From Rhodotorula mucilaginosa (Eukaryota; Basidiomycota; Microbotryomycetes; Sporidiobolales; Sporidiobolaceae): a stretch of DNA of 64,000 nucleotides. The stretch spans positions 868,001 through 932,000 of the forward strand of contig CP137865.1 of NCBI GenBank assembly GCA_034406715.1. The letters run 5' to 3'. The notes below the pieces were generated by a model. It saw only the letters and a program-made list of their open reading frames with translations. It was not told where the DNA came from and did no database searches. Shown here piece after piece: positions 1-10,322 of the stretch. Every line of letters begins with the position of its first letter. Position 1 is the stretch's first letter. The translations under genes were made by a program, and so were the position numbers.

Positions 1-1497
1 CGAAAGACCCGCATGGCCCTGGCCGAGACGAGTGCCGACGAATCGGAGGAGTCCGACGAATCGTCGAGCTCTGAGCGAGGTGACCTCGAGCTTGTCCAGG
101 ATGGCGCGACTCGCGAGCAGCGCGTCCTTCCAAACGACGCCGACGCCGATGCCGACGAAGAGACGGCAACGAGCGACAGCGAATCCACGGATGAGGCCAC
201 CGACTCGTCGTGTTCCGATACGGACATCTATCGATACGCGCCCCAGACCGGTGCTCTGGCTGCCGTGCAGGCGCCGACGAGTGCCGAACTCGCCTCGCTC
301 GCTCCCGCTGCTTCTTCAGCATCTGCAAAGTCGCATGCCGGGAAGCGCACGGGACGAAAATGCCGCCGTCACAAGGCCAAATCGACTTTGGCGTCTATCC
401 CGGAGCGCGCCGCTCAATCTGTACCTCCGACGCAACCAGTAGCTCCCAAGGGCCCTGTCCTGGGATCTTTCGAACCGGTTCAGCGCAAGTCGGCAGAAGT
501 CGAGCCCGCCATGAAGGTGGTCATCGTCGACGACAGTGGCCCTGCTCCGAGCCCTTTTGCGCTGCCAAAGAAGACCCGTCGCCGACTTGTAAGAGCCTCT
601 CAGCTTGAACCCGATCCCCCAAGAAGCGCATCAACTGACATTCTGCACCTCCATTAGCCCGGCACGCCTTCGCGTCGCGCCCGATCGGATTCGCGAGTCT
701 CGACAACATCGGGTACCTCGGGAGGAGAGTCGCTCGATTACGGCAGCAACGTCGGCTCGCCCGTCCTCGCCAACGTTGTTTTCGAGTTCGACTTGGAGTC
801 TGTTCTGCACGAGTCGTTACTCGCCGAAGACGATGACGAATCGGCCATCGCGATGGACGTCGACTCGTCATCCGAGACGGACGCCGATGCCGCGGCGACT
901 CCGCGGGCAATCGGTCGCAAGACTTCGCAGCCTGTTTCGGCCCTCTCGGATCTGTCCCGCTGGGCACGGATACCTATAGGCGCCTTCCGCTCGCGTACGA
1001 CGGGTGGCGACGTGGCGCCGGCCGTCTCCCAAGTTCTGGCGGCGCAGGCTGCCGAGCTCGGCAAGGTCAAACGGAAAGCGACCGGGCGTGTGCGAGCCGG
1101 TGCTGCAGCCGCCATGCTGCGGGATCGCAAAGCTGCAGACTCGCTCAACCATACTCTCGGCAGTCCTGGACAAGGCAGCAGTGCGGCACCGTCGAAGCGC
1201 GCGATCGCCTCGCGGATGCTCACCTCGCCCGTTCTGGCACCGACGGTTCGCGACCCTGCCGCCCGGCCGTCCGCTGCGAAACCGACAAGCGCGAAGAAGT
1301 CGAAGCGTTCCAAGTCGACGACGAGCAAGAGAGCCCTCTCGGGTCGTAGCCGGGCGAACGGTCACGAGCCTGCCGGTCCGACCAACTCCTCGAATCTCGC
1401 TGCGCCTACCGCCAGCCTCCCTCCTCTGCATTCGCCCCTCTTCCGCTCGGTCTCTGACCATTCCATGCTCGAGCCCCCTCCCTTCCGCCTCAACTAG
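1..1497 (+). CDS. Acidic, Ser-rich protein of unknown function (probably 5'-partial)
   Basis: Two exons, 1/13-588 and 658-1497, join in phase 0 across a 69-nt intron (589-657; GTAAGA donor, CTGAC at 635, CATTAG acceptor). The frame is open to the window edge and the first ATG is at 13, so the true start may lie outside. The first half is very rich in Asp/Glu/Ser (DESEESDESSSS) and carries a YAPQTG stretch. The second half starts acidic (FEFDLESVLHESLL) and becomes Lys/Arg/Ser/Ala-rich and disordered with an SAKKSKRSKS basic patch. No catalytic motif, membrane segment or known domain is visible. The acidic and basic low-complexity layout would suit a nuclear regulator, but that is only a guess. 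I do not recognise the family. Confidence 0.6.
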
Positions 1498-1718
1498 CCT
1501 TATCTTTCTCTCTCTTGTTGTTCTCGGCGTTTCCTAGGTCCTATTTTGCATCTCAGCATTTCTTCCGCTTTCCGCGCTCTCTCTTTCCTTTTGTCATTTC
1601 GAGCCAGCTTCTCTCTCGTACACATCAGAAGAGTCCGAGGTCCAAGCGATTCATTCCACACAAGCAAAAGACGATCCCACAAAAAGCCAAGACGAGAAAT
1701 GCACCTCCTCAAAGTCGT

Positions 1719-2480
1719 TCACCATCCTCCGCGACCGTATCCCCAGCCGCGGCCGTATCCGCCGCCCCAGCCGCGGCCGTAACCCCATCCGCGACCGTAA
1801 CCCCAACCGCCGCCGTAGCCCCAGCCGGGTCCGTAGCCGTAGCGGTAAGCTGTTCCAGTACGAGAGCGAAAAGCCGAGTAAGTCTTGGTGCGCTTCAGAG
1901 GCAAGCATCCGAAAATGACGGGGAGAGGACTCACACTCGGCGGCCATGTCGTGAGGTTCCTCGACCATCTCGTCCGTCTCGACGGGCTCGGCGGCAGCAG
2001 CAGCGCCGGCCTCGTTGTCGACCGCCTTCTTGTCGTCGGCGACGTCGCGCTTGTTCAGATGACCGTCGCCGTAACCGCCACCGTAGCCTCCTCCGCCGCA
2101 GCGACCGTACGGGCAGCGCCAGCAGCGGCGACGCCAACCCCAGCCGTAGCAGCGCCAGCCTGCCGAGATCCGAAATCACCTCGACGTCGAGTCAGTACGC
2201 TTATGCGAGGGGGAGAGAGAGAGAACAGTCGCGCTCGGAAAGAAGGGACGACGTACCGGGCCTGTAGCCGCCACCGTATCCTCCGTCACCGTACTGCCTT
2301 TCCTCGAGGGCGTTCTCTTGAACGTCTGCATCATAAGATATAAGCAAGTCCGAGGTCAGCCGAGGCTCGACTGAGCGCAGAAACGGACAGACGAAGGCAG
2401 GAGGACTCACCGGCTTCGACGGGGGCAGCGTAGGCCGCGCAGGCGAGAGCAGAGACGAGCAGGGCGTACGAGATCTTCAT
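1719..2480 (-). CDS. Secreted Gly/Tyr/Trp-repeat protein with Cys cluster and Kex2-type site
   Basis: Four exons (2411-2480, 2257-2325, 1935-2159, 1719-1849) sum to 495 nt, giving 164 residues. It starts with a clean signal peptide, MKISYALLVSALACAAYA, with likely cleavage after residue 18. Residues 25-80 hold GGYGGGY motifs and four cysteines (50, 59, 62, 67) in a Trp/Arg-rich patch. A dibasic NKR at 82-84 is a potential Kex2 site, followed by an Ala/Glu/Asp-rich spacer. Residues 123-164 consist only of Tyr, Gly, Arg, Trp and one Pro, in WGYGRG-type repeats. The design resembles a prepropeptide whose basic tail is protected by an acidic pro-region. Composition recalls nematode Gly/Tyr-rich antimicrobial peptides (NLP-29 class) but homology is not implied. 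A structural wall protein is the other possibility. Confidence 0.8.
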
Positions 2481-3049
2481 CTTGTTGTTGCGGAGCTGGT
2501 GTGGAGAGTGTGCGAGGGGAAGGGCAACGGGGGGAAGGAAGGGGAGAGAGAGAGGAAGAGACGCGGGAGGGAAGAGGTCGTCTGCGAGCGGGGACAGGCT
2601 CCTGTCCCGCTACGATCGAGAATGCTTAGCTGAGCGTTGCACGCTATGATCGGCGCCAACGAGATCGTAAGCTAGCGCCCGAGGCAGCGTCTCCGTCAGA
2701 AAGGAGTCTCTTCCCGCGCCGCAGCTTGAGAAGGCCAGCGTCTTTCGCTCGCGAGCTTTTGCGCAACGCTTGCAAGAGGCTATAGGGAACGGGACGATCA
2801 GCGACGACGTAGTATGATTACAACATGACGGTCACATCAAGATGAAGAGGAAAGGGGCGGCTGGCAAGAGCTCCGAGAGGATGAGGGCGAAGCAGGTGGC
2901 AAGGAAAGTGTCGAGCTGAACCGCGTCGAGCAGATCGAGACGCCGCCGTGTGTCGGAGCTGTCGTGCTGCGACAATACACATCCGAGAGAATGTCGGACG
3001 TGCGTCCGATCGGTCGACCGAGCCGACCGCGCGCAAAAAAGGCGGCCGG
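2481..3049. other. Intergenic: promoter of the secreted protein and 3' region of the PP4 gene
   Basis: Purine-rich GA runs lie at 2510-2580 just upstream of the secreted-protein start, probably its 5' leader. No open frame here matches a recognisable protein, and the rest should be the 3' untranslated end of the phosphatase gene. No other structured element was seen. Confidence 0.5.
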
Positions 3050-4757
3050 TCAGAGGAAGTATTGCAGCGAAGTGCTCTTGGCCGGAATGTTCCTCGAATC
3101 TTGCTGCAGAGCGCGAGAGAGAGGAGCCGCGTCAGCACGACCGTATGAGAGCTAGTCTCACCGCGGACGCTGCCCTCCGAGAACGGGGCGTACCTGAGCG
3201 GCAGCGTCGAACGTCTTGTAGTTCGGATTCAGGTTCTCGTCCAGCTCGAGAATCGAGGCGACGTTCCCGCATCTGGAAGGTGTAGTGAAGGGAATGAGTA
3301 CGACCGTGCTCTCCGTACGACTGTCGAAATGCCAGAACAGGCAGCAGGGCAGTCGGTAAAGCCGAAGGGTGGTCCCAAACAACTTACCGGTAGCAATAGT
3401 TTGGCGCGCTCCAGACCGTGACAATCTTGTCGTCAAACATGAGCTTGTGCCCTTCCATGACGAGTTGGTGTGCGCGCGCGATCAGGTCGAGGTTGTTGGC
3501 GTGCACGAACTGCTTGACGACGTCGGCGCCGAAGAGGAAGCCGGCGCCGCGGGGCGAGAGGCCCCAACCTTCGATGTCTGCGAGATGGGGCTTGAAGAGT
3601 CAGCATAGAGAACCTATTTGTACGAGTGCTCTTGAGATCTCTCCGCGTCAGCTCCGTACGCTTGACGTGTGCCCCCCAGCGTCGCGGGTTCGGAAGCCAA
3701 AGAACCTGGCTGCGAGAGAAAGCAAAGGGAAAGCCGGAGGGAAGACTTGCCGTCTGGATCTGACCACAACAGGTCACACATGGCTCCATCGTGCGGCACC
3801 TCTTGTTTCCGGTCGATTAATCGGATCTGTTGGAGACGCGAACAAAGGTGTGGCGTGAGCGCCAACTGACTACTCCAGCACCTCAATTTGCCTGCGCGCG
3901 CTGACGCGGGCTTTCAAGGGTACAGGGGAAGACCGAGGGCTGCTCACGCACCTGATCGAGACTGTTGACGTTCGGACTCAATCCGCCGTGGACGCAAAAC
4001 ACCCTGCCGTCGACGACGGCCCCGAGGCTCATGTAGTCAAACACCTCGCAGCAGTAGCGCCACACGCTCGCGCTGCCGTACTTTTTCATGCACTCGTCGT
4101 AGAAGCCGTACACTTGGGTGATTTGTCGGGATTCGTGGTTGCCGCGGATGAGGGTCATGCGGTCCGGGTAGCGGACTTTGAGGGCGAGGAGGAGGAGGAA
4201 GGTCTCGACTGAGTAGAAGCCGCGGTCGACGTAGTCGCCTGTCGTTGGGTTGGAGGGGCAAACGCCAAGTCAGTGCGACTCTTTTCCTGTTTGAACGAGC
4301 GAGAACACGCGCACCGAGGAAGAGGTAGTTGGTGTCGGGACATTGACCGCCGACGCGAAACAGCTCGAGGAGGTCAAAGAACTGGCCGTGGATGTCACCG
4401 CAGATCTAAGGGAGGTTTCCAATCGGAGTCAGCGCGTCGTCCCGCGCTCTGTGTGTGTGGTCGTGTGAGGAGACTGACAGTGACGGGCGAGTCGATCCAT
4501 TGGATGTTGGCCTCCTCGACGAGGATCTCTCTCGCTTTGAGGCAGAGGTCCTTGACTTGCTGTTCGGATATCGGTTGGCTGCGTCAAGCGTCCAACTGGA
4601 TCAGCAGTCGAGTGTGGTTGGCCGGGTGAGGGAGTGGGGACGGACCAATTCCTCAGCTGCTCGATCTGACTGCGAGCGGTGGGGAGGATAGGCTGGTCAG
4701 TAGTGGCAGTAATCGAGACTTGGATGACCGCACTGACCGGTCTAGACTGGACGACAT
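3050..4757 (-). CDS. PPH3: Serine/threonine phosphatase PP4 catalytic subunit (Pph3/PP4C)
   Basis: PPP-family metallophosphatase expected to act with PP4R2/R3-type partners in DNA-damage signalling (gamma-H2A and Rad53 dephosphorylation in yeast). The gene is split into about nine exons. Exon 1 (4738-4757) is 20 nt and exon 2 (4646-4669) is 24 nt; they give MSSSLDRQIEQLRNC, which sets the start and matches the PP4C N-terminus. Metal and catalytic motifs follow in order: GDIHGQ, GDYVDRG, RGNHE, the HGGLSP block and the RAHQLVMEG block with [12 protein letters not shown]. The C-terminus ends LQYFL; the terminal Leu of YFL is the carboxymethylation site in PP2A-like enzymes. The run [18 protein letters not shown] and the FDAAAQ-type C-terminus favour PP4 over Sit4/PP6, Ppg1 or PP2A. 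Only 95 bp separate its ATG from that of the divergent MRPL23. Confidence 0.93.
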
Positions 4758-4852
4758 GCCCGCCGCATGCACTCACTCGGCCTCTGGAAAAGCCAGAGAG
4801 CAGAGAGAGAGCTGGCCTCGCTCTCCCCTCTCAACGCACCCACGCAAGAGAC
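4758..4852. promoter_or_regulatory. Shared divergent promoter, PP4 catalytic subunit / MRPL23
   Basis: Only 95 bp lie between the two start codons, so both 5' leaders and the core promoter must be very short or overlap. No TATA box is evident; a polypurine run (AGAGAGCAGAGAGAGAGC) lies in the middle. Confidence 0.6.
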
Positions 4853-5731
4853 ATGCCGAGACTCGTGCCCAATTCTTCAGTAGGGAACGTGAGTCGTGCC
4901 GTCATCAGTCGCCCTCCCACCCTCGTCCTCGAGTCGGAACGATTTCCACTGCACCGCCGCCGAACACCACCACCTCCGCTCTGGGTCGCATCCCAGCACA
5001 ACGGCCCACACTCGAGACCCGAGACAGGACAACTGACCCTCGTCGCCCTACCCCGCAGACTGCGCTGGCGTATGCTCGCGCTTGGAGGGGCGTCGACGCA
5101 GAGGGACAGGTGCTCGGACGGCTCGCAACCCGGATAGCAATCGTCCTCATGGGCAAGCACAAGCCCATCTACGACCAAGCCAGTGAGCCCGTCTCTCTAC
5201 GAGGGACACGCGCCGCAGAAGCTGACGAACCACTACTGGTCGACCTCGCGCTCCTGCAAGACGACTGCGGCGACTATGTCGTTGTCAAGAACGCCCGCAA
5301 AGTCACCGTGACCGGCAAGAAGGCCGACCAGAAACTGTACCGGCATCACACCCAGTTCCCGGGCGGTCTGAAAGAGATCCCGTACAAGACCATGCTCGAC
5401 CGGAATCCGGAAGAGGTCAGTCAGCCCGCTTCTCTCTCCCTCCTGCATTTCCTGCGCCTGGAGCGGGTTCGTGTCGGATTCCAATGAGAGTGCGCCGCGA
5501 TCTGACGTGCCAGGATGTCTCGCGTCGCAGATCATCCGACGAGCCGTCTCGGGCATGCTCCCCAAGAACCGCCTCCGCGCAAAACGCCTCGAACGCCTCC
5601 TCATCTTTCCCGACGCCGACACCCCGCACGAGGCCAACTTGATCAAGGACCACGCGGCCGAGTTTGGACAGACGTTCAAGAACGCGCGCGACGTCGAACG
5701 GGCAGCGGCAGAGGTCAAGACCGCCGCCTGA
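4853..5731 (+). CDS. MRPL23: Mitochondrial large-subunit ribosomal protein uL13m (bacterial L13 type)
   Basis: Structural protein of the mitochondrial 54S subunit. Four exons (4853-4888, 5059-5182, 5261-5415, 5531-5731) sum to 516 nt, giving 171 residues with intact frame at every join; each intron has CTGAC or a close variant before the acceptor. Diagnostic blocks: ARAWRGVDAEGQVLGRLAT, the KHKPIYDQ run, DCGDYVVVKNA, VTGKKADQKLYRHH and AVSGMLPKN. These follow bacterial L13 and yeast Mrpl23, not cytosolic uL13/Rpl16. The N-terminus (MPRLVPNSSVGN) is short; yeast Mrpl23 also lacks a long presequence. The C-terminal tail after the LLIF motif continues about 40 residues and is charged and likely helical. 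Confidence 0.93.
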
Positions 5732-5985
5732 GGGGGTCCCGCCCACTTTGTGTATTTCTTCTCTTCTTCGCATTGCAACACGCACCATCTTGGATATATG
5801 GCTCTCTCTTTCTCTCTGTTGCAGCTATGACTAAGACGCAGCTGTTGCGGGAGCGCGGACTCCGCGGGGCGATCTTGGACGCGACGAGGCGCGAGAGCGG
5901 CGTGTTTTCTTGAATGCCTAGGCCGCATGCTCTCGAGGACTTTGTGCATACGCTGCTAGCTCACGAGGATCTCTGAACCCTCTCG

Positions 5986-8900
5986 ATGGTCCTCGGCGCA
6001 CTGCCTTCGCCGGCCCCGGTCGCCGAGGCACCACCACCACCACTCGCAACAACTTTCGGTCAACAGCAGGGTGCTCCTCCTCGCTCAGGCCACAGCGGGG
6101 CACCGATTCAGGACTATGCGCATCTCGTGAGGACTCTGCAGCAACGCTCGATCAGCCGGAGCAGCAGCTCAACCGCGGCAGTTATCGTGGGCGATGTCGC
6201 TCCTCCTCCGGCGACGGCGACAACGGCGAGCCAGATCGAACAGGACTTGAAGCTGGCGGCTCAGATCGGCCAGACGCTGCTGAACGAGAAGGCGGCCCTG
6301 CAGGCCAAGTTACAACAGAGCGAGCGGGCGAATCAGAAACTGCTCGAGAGGCTCGGGACCGCTGTCAAGGAAAACAACAAGTTGGAAAAGGTGCGTTCCT
6401 CGCGGCGTCCGCTTCTTTTGGTTTCTGATCCCCGCACGGCCAAGCGAGGAGTTGACCTAGGCTTGTGCGTCCACGGCTGCACAGAGACTCGATGAATCGC
6501 TCGGCAACCTCGACCAGGCTGATTCGTCAAACCGCGCCCTGCTCGTCTCGCTCGAAGAGGACCGCAAAACCATCTCCCGCCTCTCACACGACTCGGGCAA
6601 ACTCGTCGCCGCCTCGGCCACCCTGAAGCAACTCCAGATCGCGCACGCCGACGTCCTCGAGGACCTCGCCGCCGAACGGAGACGCGCCGACCTCGCCGAG
6701 GCGCGCGCGCGCAAGGCGGCGGACCGGGCCGAGGAACTCGACGAGAGGTTGCGCAAGGCGTGCTCCGACTTGGAAGAGATGAGGCAGGACAAGGTCCTCA
6801 GTGCCAAGAGGAGCTCGGATGCGCTCGCACTCCTCAAGGCGAAGCAAGCTGCTGTGGCCGGGAATGCGACCTCGGACGGCGGTGGAGGTGGCGGTACCGG
6901 AGGCGACGGCCACAATGGCCCCTCGGATCAGACGCAGACTCGCGAACTGATGCGCATCGTCGAGACCCTCGTCGAGGAGAACCACCTCCTCAGGAGCGAA
7001 AGTATGGAACTGCACGGGTTGCTCGAGCGCGAGCGCGAGGACCAGGAACTCGCGCGCGAGGAGAACGGCTTCTTGTCGGCGCTCGGGATCCGCGAACACG
7101 CCGGCAGCGACGACAATGGAGGAGAAGAGCAGGATCAGGCCGACAATGTCCCGCGGAGGCGCTCGGGCGGGGGGTTCATGCTGCGCCGGTTGTCGGCTTC
7201 TTCAAGCCTGTCGCACACGAGTCCACAGCCCGACCACTCGCAGGAGCCGAGGGCGGAGCGACTTATGGCTTCAAGGACGCGAAGTACTGCGGCATCGAAC
7301 GGCGGCAAGATGCCTGTCCAGCGTCCGCGGAACAGGAGAACGCAGAGTATGGACGTCACGTCGCAGTTGCGGTCGGTGAGTCCACACCGCCGTCCTAGTC
7401 TCGCCAAGACGGCACGCAGAAGAACTGACGCCTTGCCGCTGGAACAGTCTGTCGGGACGTCGAGTGCGCCCAACTCTCCCTACCAGGGTGGCGTGCCTTT
7501 CGGGCGCCCAGCATCCATCCTCAGCAACGCCTCGGAAGATCCGGACACGTCGCTCAGCAGCTCGATCCGTCCTCGTAGGAGACACCGACCGCTCTCCCTC
7601 TCCCTCAACTCGTCCGTCTTTTCGCCGTCGATGGGCAGCAGCAGTGCGCCGAACCCCAACCCGGAAGCGGAAGAAAGTGTGCTCGTTTCGCCGTTCACGC
7701 GCCCGAGTGCGCACCGTCGCCAGTCCAGTCAGACCAGCTTCAACTTTGGGCTCGCGTCGCCTCGGACTGAGCAGCCGGGCCGGCGGATCTCGAGATCTCC
7801 TCGTCCTTCGCCGTCACGCAGGCCGTCCTCGACTGCCGGAGTCGATGCGTCAACTCAGACCTCGCGTCCTTCTTCCCCTTCGTCACCACGATCGAGGCGA
7901 TCAGAGACGCCGCACCGACATGCGGCGCCAGATTATTCGCTGCCGCAGACTCCAATCGCCGCCGCAACGGACGGCCACCGCCACGCCTCTCACGACTCGA
8001 TTGCTTCGCCCGCCTCCTCCTCTGCGGTACATACCGCCGCAGGCGGTGGCGCCACTGTTCGCGCCGGCGCAGAGACGCGGACTGCAGCTCTCGCGCAGTT
8101 GATCGAGTACGGCGTCAAGTTGCTCGCGCGAGTTCAGGCTGCCGACATTGCGACTCAGGAAAAGCGCTTGCGGAAGCAGAATCTGCCCGGCGACGTCAAG
8201 CATCTGGCCCAAGCAAACATCAAAGAGCTTGTGAGTGCGCCCTTCTCACTCTGTTGTCAAAGATCAGGCACTGACGACGTCCCGTACAGGCTGGCGACAT
8301 CGACTCGCTTCGGGACCGCTTCCGCCGCGTGGTCGAGCTTGAACGGGCTGCACAACACCGCGATCATACCCCTACCGTCCGCCACGATCTGAGCGGACGC
8401 AACGACATCTCACTCGTCACGCGTCGCGACTTTGTCTCCCTCGTCAAACTCCTCCGCGATCTACTCTCCGAGACCTCCCGCCTGCGACAACTGGTGAACC
8501 GAGTCCAGCTCGAGCCGGCGTTGGCGCAGCGGCTCAGTGAGCTGGATGTACCCGGCGCTGTCGATGCGGGCACGGCAAGCGAACCGAAAGCCACCCGGCC
8601 CGCCGCCGCCGAAGCTGCAGCGACACTACTGGCGCCGCTCTCGCGCTTGTTGGGCGTCGCGTCTCCGGAACAAGCGTCTACATCTGCCGCGGACAGCGTC
8701 CGACCCAATCTCGCCCAAAGTCGACGGGGCGGTTCCTCGACCGTCAGCACCGCTACGATCAACGTCGAGTTTGGCGGCGGAGGAGTTCGACCGGCGCCTA
8801 GCAGCACACTGTCGCCCGACTCGGTCGCATCGCGACGGGGACCACCGACGGGAACAGGCCCGCATCCTCGACAAGTCCGCCGAGAGTTGTCCTCGATTTT

Positions 8901-10002
8901 TGCGGGCGCGACGACCAGCACGCGGCGAGCTCAATCGCCAGGGCCCGGCGTGCAAAGCCGCGAAATTCCTGCTCCAGCTGCAGCTACCACGTCGACGAGC
9001 CGTTTCGTATCGGCAGCTGCGTCCGCCGCAACTTCGTACATGCCGTTCAGTCGCATCCTGTCCTCCTATCGACCGGCCATGTCGAGCACCGCGAACGCTG
9101 TCATCGATTCTATCCCTTCCGCTCCTCCGGTCCTCGATTCGCCCTTTGACGAGGATGACGAAGACGGCGGGGCGTACTCGCCGCCTTCGACGCTCCTCGA
9201 GAGGCAGCTACGACCGCGAGGGCTGTCCGACTCGTCCGTCCGGTCCACTTTCGTCACGCATGCAGGTCACACGCGACCGAACCCTCATCACCGGATTGTG
9301 ACCGCTGCCGGACTCGCCCTCTCTTCCGAAGCCACACCGGTCCCCATCGTCGTAGCGCCTGCTGGCGTCTCGGTGGACGAGGCGTCGTACAACGCAGCGA
9401 TCGCGCTCTCGTCGTCCCCCGCTAGTCTCGGAGCAGCCATGAGCGCGCTCCGACAGAAGCTGGAAGAAGACGATGCCGATACGGCCGCCGCCCTCGCCGA
9501 GGGCAAGACGATCTCGCGACGTGCGTCTCGTGCTCACTTGCGAGGGCGCGCTTCGTCCTCTCGCTTGCGGGAATCCTCGACCATCGCTTCGTCCTCCTCC
9601 CCGCCGCCACCGGTCCCGCCTCTACCTCCTCCCCTCTCCAATGACCTCAAGCTCAGTACCTCGACGGCAACGAGCGATTCGAGTCTCAGTCTCACCAACG
9701 ACGTGTTTGCGAACGCGTCTCCGAACCCGACCATATCAGTTCAGGCGCCAAACACCCCTCCCGCGCCCACCGCGCCGATCTCGATCTCGCCCAGCTTGAC
9801 GAGACCAGGCATTGCCGCACCCAAACAGCCCAAGGATTCCACGACTTCATCGTCGAGTCTGTTCGGGACGGTCGTCTCGAGTGCGTTTGGCTCGCTGATT
9901 GGAGGAGGAGGAGGAGGTGGTGCGGGCGACTTGAAGCGCGCGAGCGTACTTGGCGCTCCGCACGGCGCGGAAAGCTTCCGAGAACGCGGCCGTCTCGGTT
10001 AA
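5986..10002 (+). CDS. Large coiled-coil, Ser/Pro-rich scaffold-like protein
   Basis: Exons 5986-6390, 6485-8230 and 8290-10002 keep one frame and encode about 1,287 residues. A further stretch, 7376-7447, has intron signals but is also translatable. Residues ~85-370 form strong coiled coil (QIEQDLKLAAQIGQTLLNEK onwards), including ELMRIVETLVEENHLLRSES. A disordered Ser/Arg/Pro-rich region follows. A second ordered block at about 668-785 (LIEYGVKLLARVQAADI, RLRKQNLPGDVKHL, RDFVSLVKLLRDLLSETSRL) crosses the exon 2/3 boundary and looks conserved; I have a vague memory of such a block in uncharacterised fungal coiled-coil proteins but cannot name the family. The C-terminal third is low complexity with poly-Pro and poly-Gly. 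A cytoskeletal or septation scaffold is plausible but unproven. Confidence 0.8.
7376..7447 (+). other. Candidate in-frame (3n) intron inside the coiled-coil gene
   Basis: GTGAGT donor at 7376, a CTGAC branch-like site at 7426 and a GAACAG acceptor ending at 7447 define a 72-nt segment, exactly 24 codons with no stop. It can be spliced or retained without changing the downstream frame. Confidence 0.5.
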
Positions 10003-10322
10003 CCCTTCCCTCCCTCCCGCCCTTTCCTGGTCACGTATAATATCGGAACTTATTCATCATGTCACGAATCAGCGCATCTTGCCGGACACTTGTTATTAAC
10101 GCTCGCACATACCCTGCCGTCTTCCTCGGCCCTTCGCATTTCTCCCGTAGCTCATTTCCTTAGACCCTGTTTTGCCGCATCCGAGCACTGCCATTTGTAC
10201 TCTATCGACTGGACGGGACGGGACGAGACCGCACAGCCGCAATAAAGCAGAAATCGCGCAGCAAGAGGGAAGTGCAAAAAGAGGTTGCAGCGCAGGAGGG
10301 GAAAAACGACACAAGCGGCGTC
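10003..10322. other. Intergenic between convergent coiled-coil gene and RPA43
   Basis: A 320-bp convergent 3'-3' gap, AT-richer around 10035-10105 (TATAATATCGG, TTATTCATC, TTGTTATTAACG), as expected for cleavage/polyadenylation signals. No gene seen. Confidence 0.5.

Noticed and set aside
3050-4757. Sit4/PP6 or Ppg1 phosphatase
   Set aside because: N-terminal SLDRQIEQLRNC, the [11 protein letters not shown] context and the short C-terminal tail fit PP4C better; Ppg1 has a longer tail.
4852-4855. Overlapping start codons of the PP4 and MRPL23 genes on opposite strands
   Set aside because: The minus-strand ATG at 4854 opens a 7-codon frame that cannot be spliced to the conserved PP4 N-terminus; the ATG at 4757 with a 20-nt exon fits exactly.
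4853-5731. Cytosolic ribosomal protein uL13 (Rpl16)
   Set aside because: The blocks DCGDYVVVKNA and AVSGMLPKN are of the bacterial/mitochondrial L13 type and absent from Rpl16.
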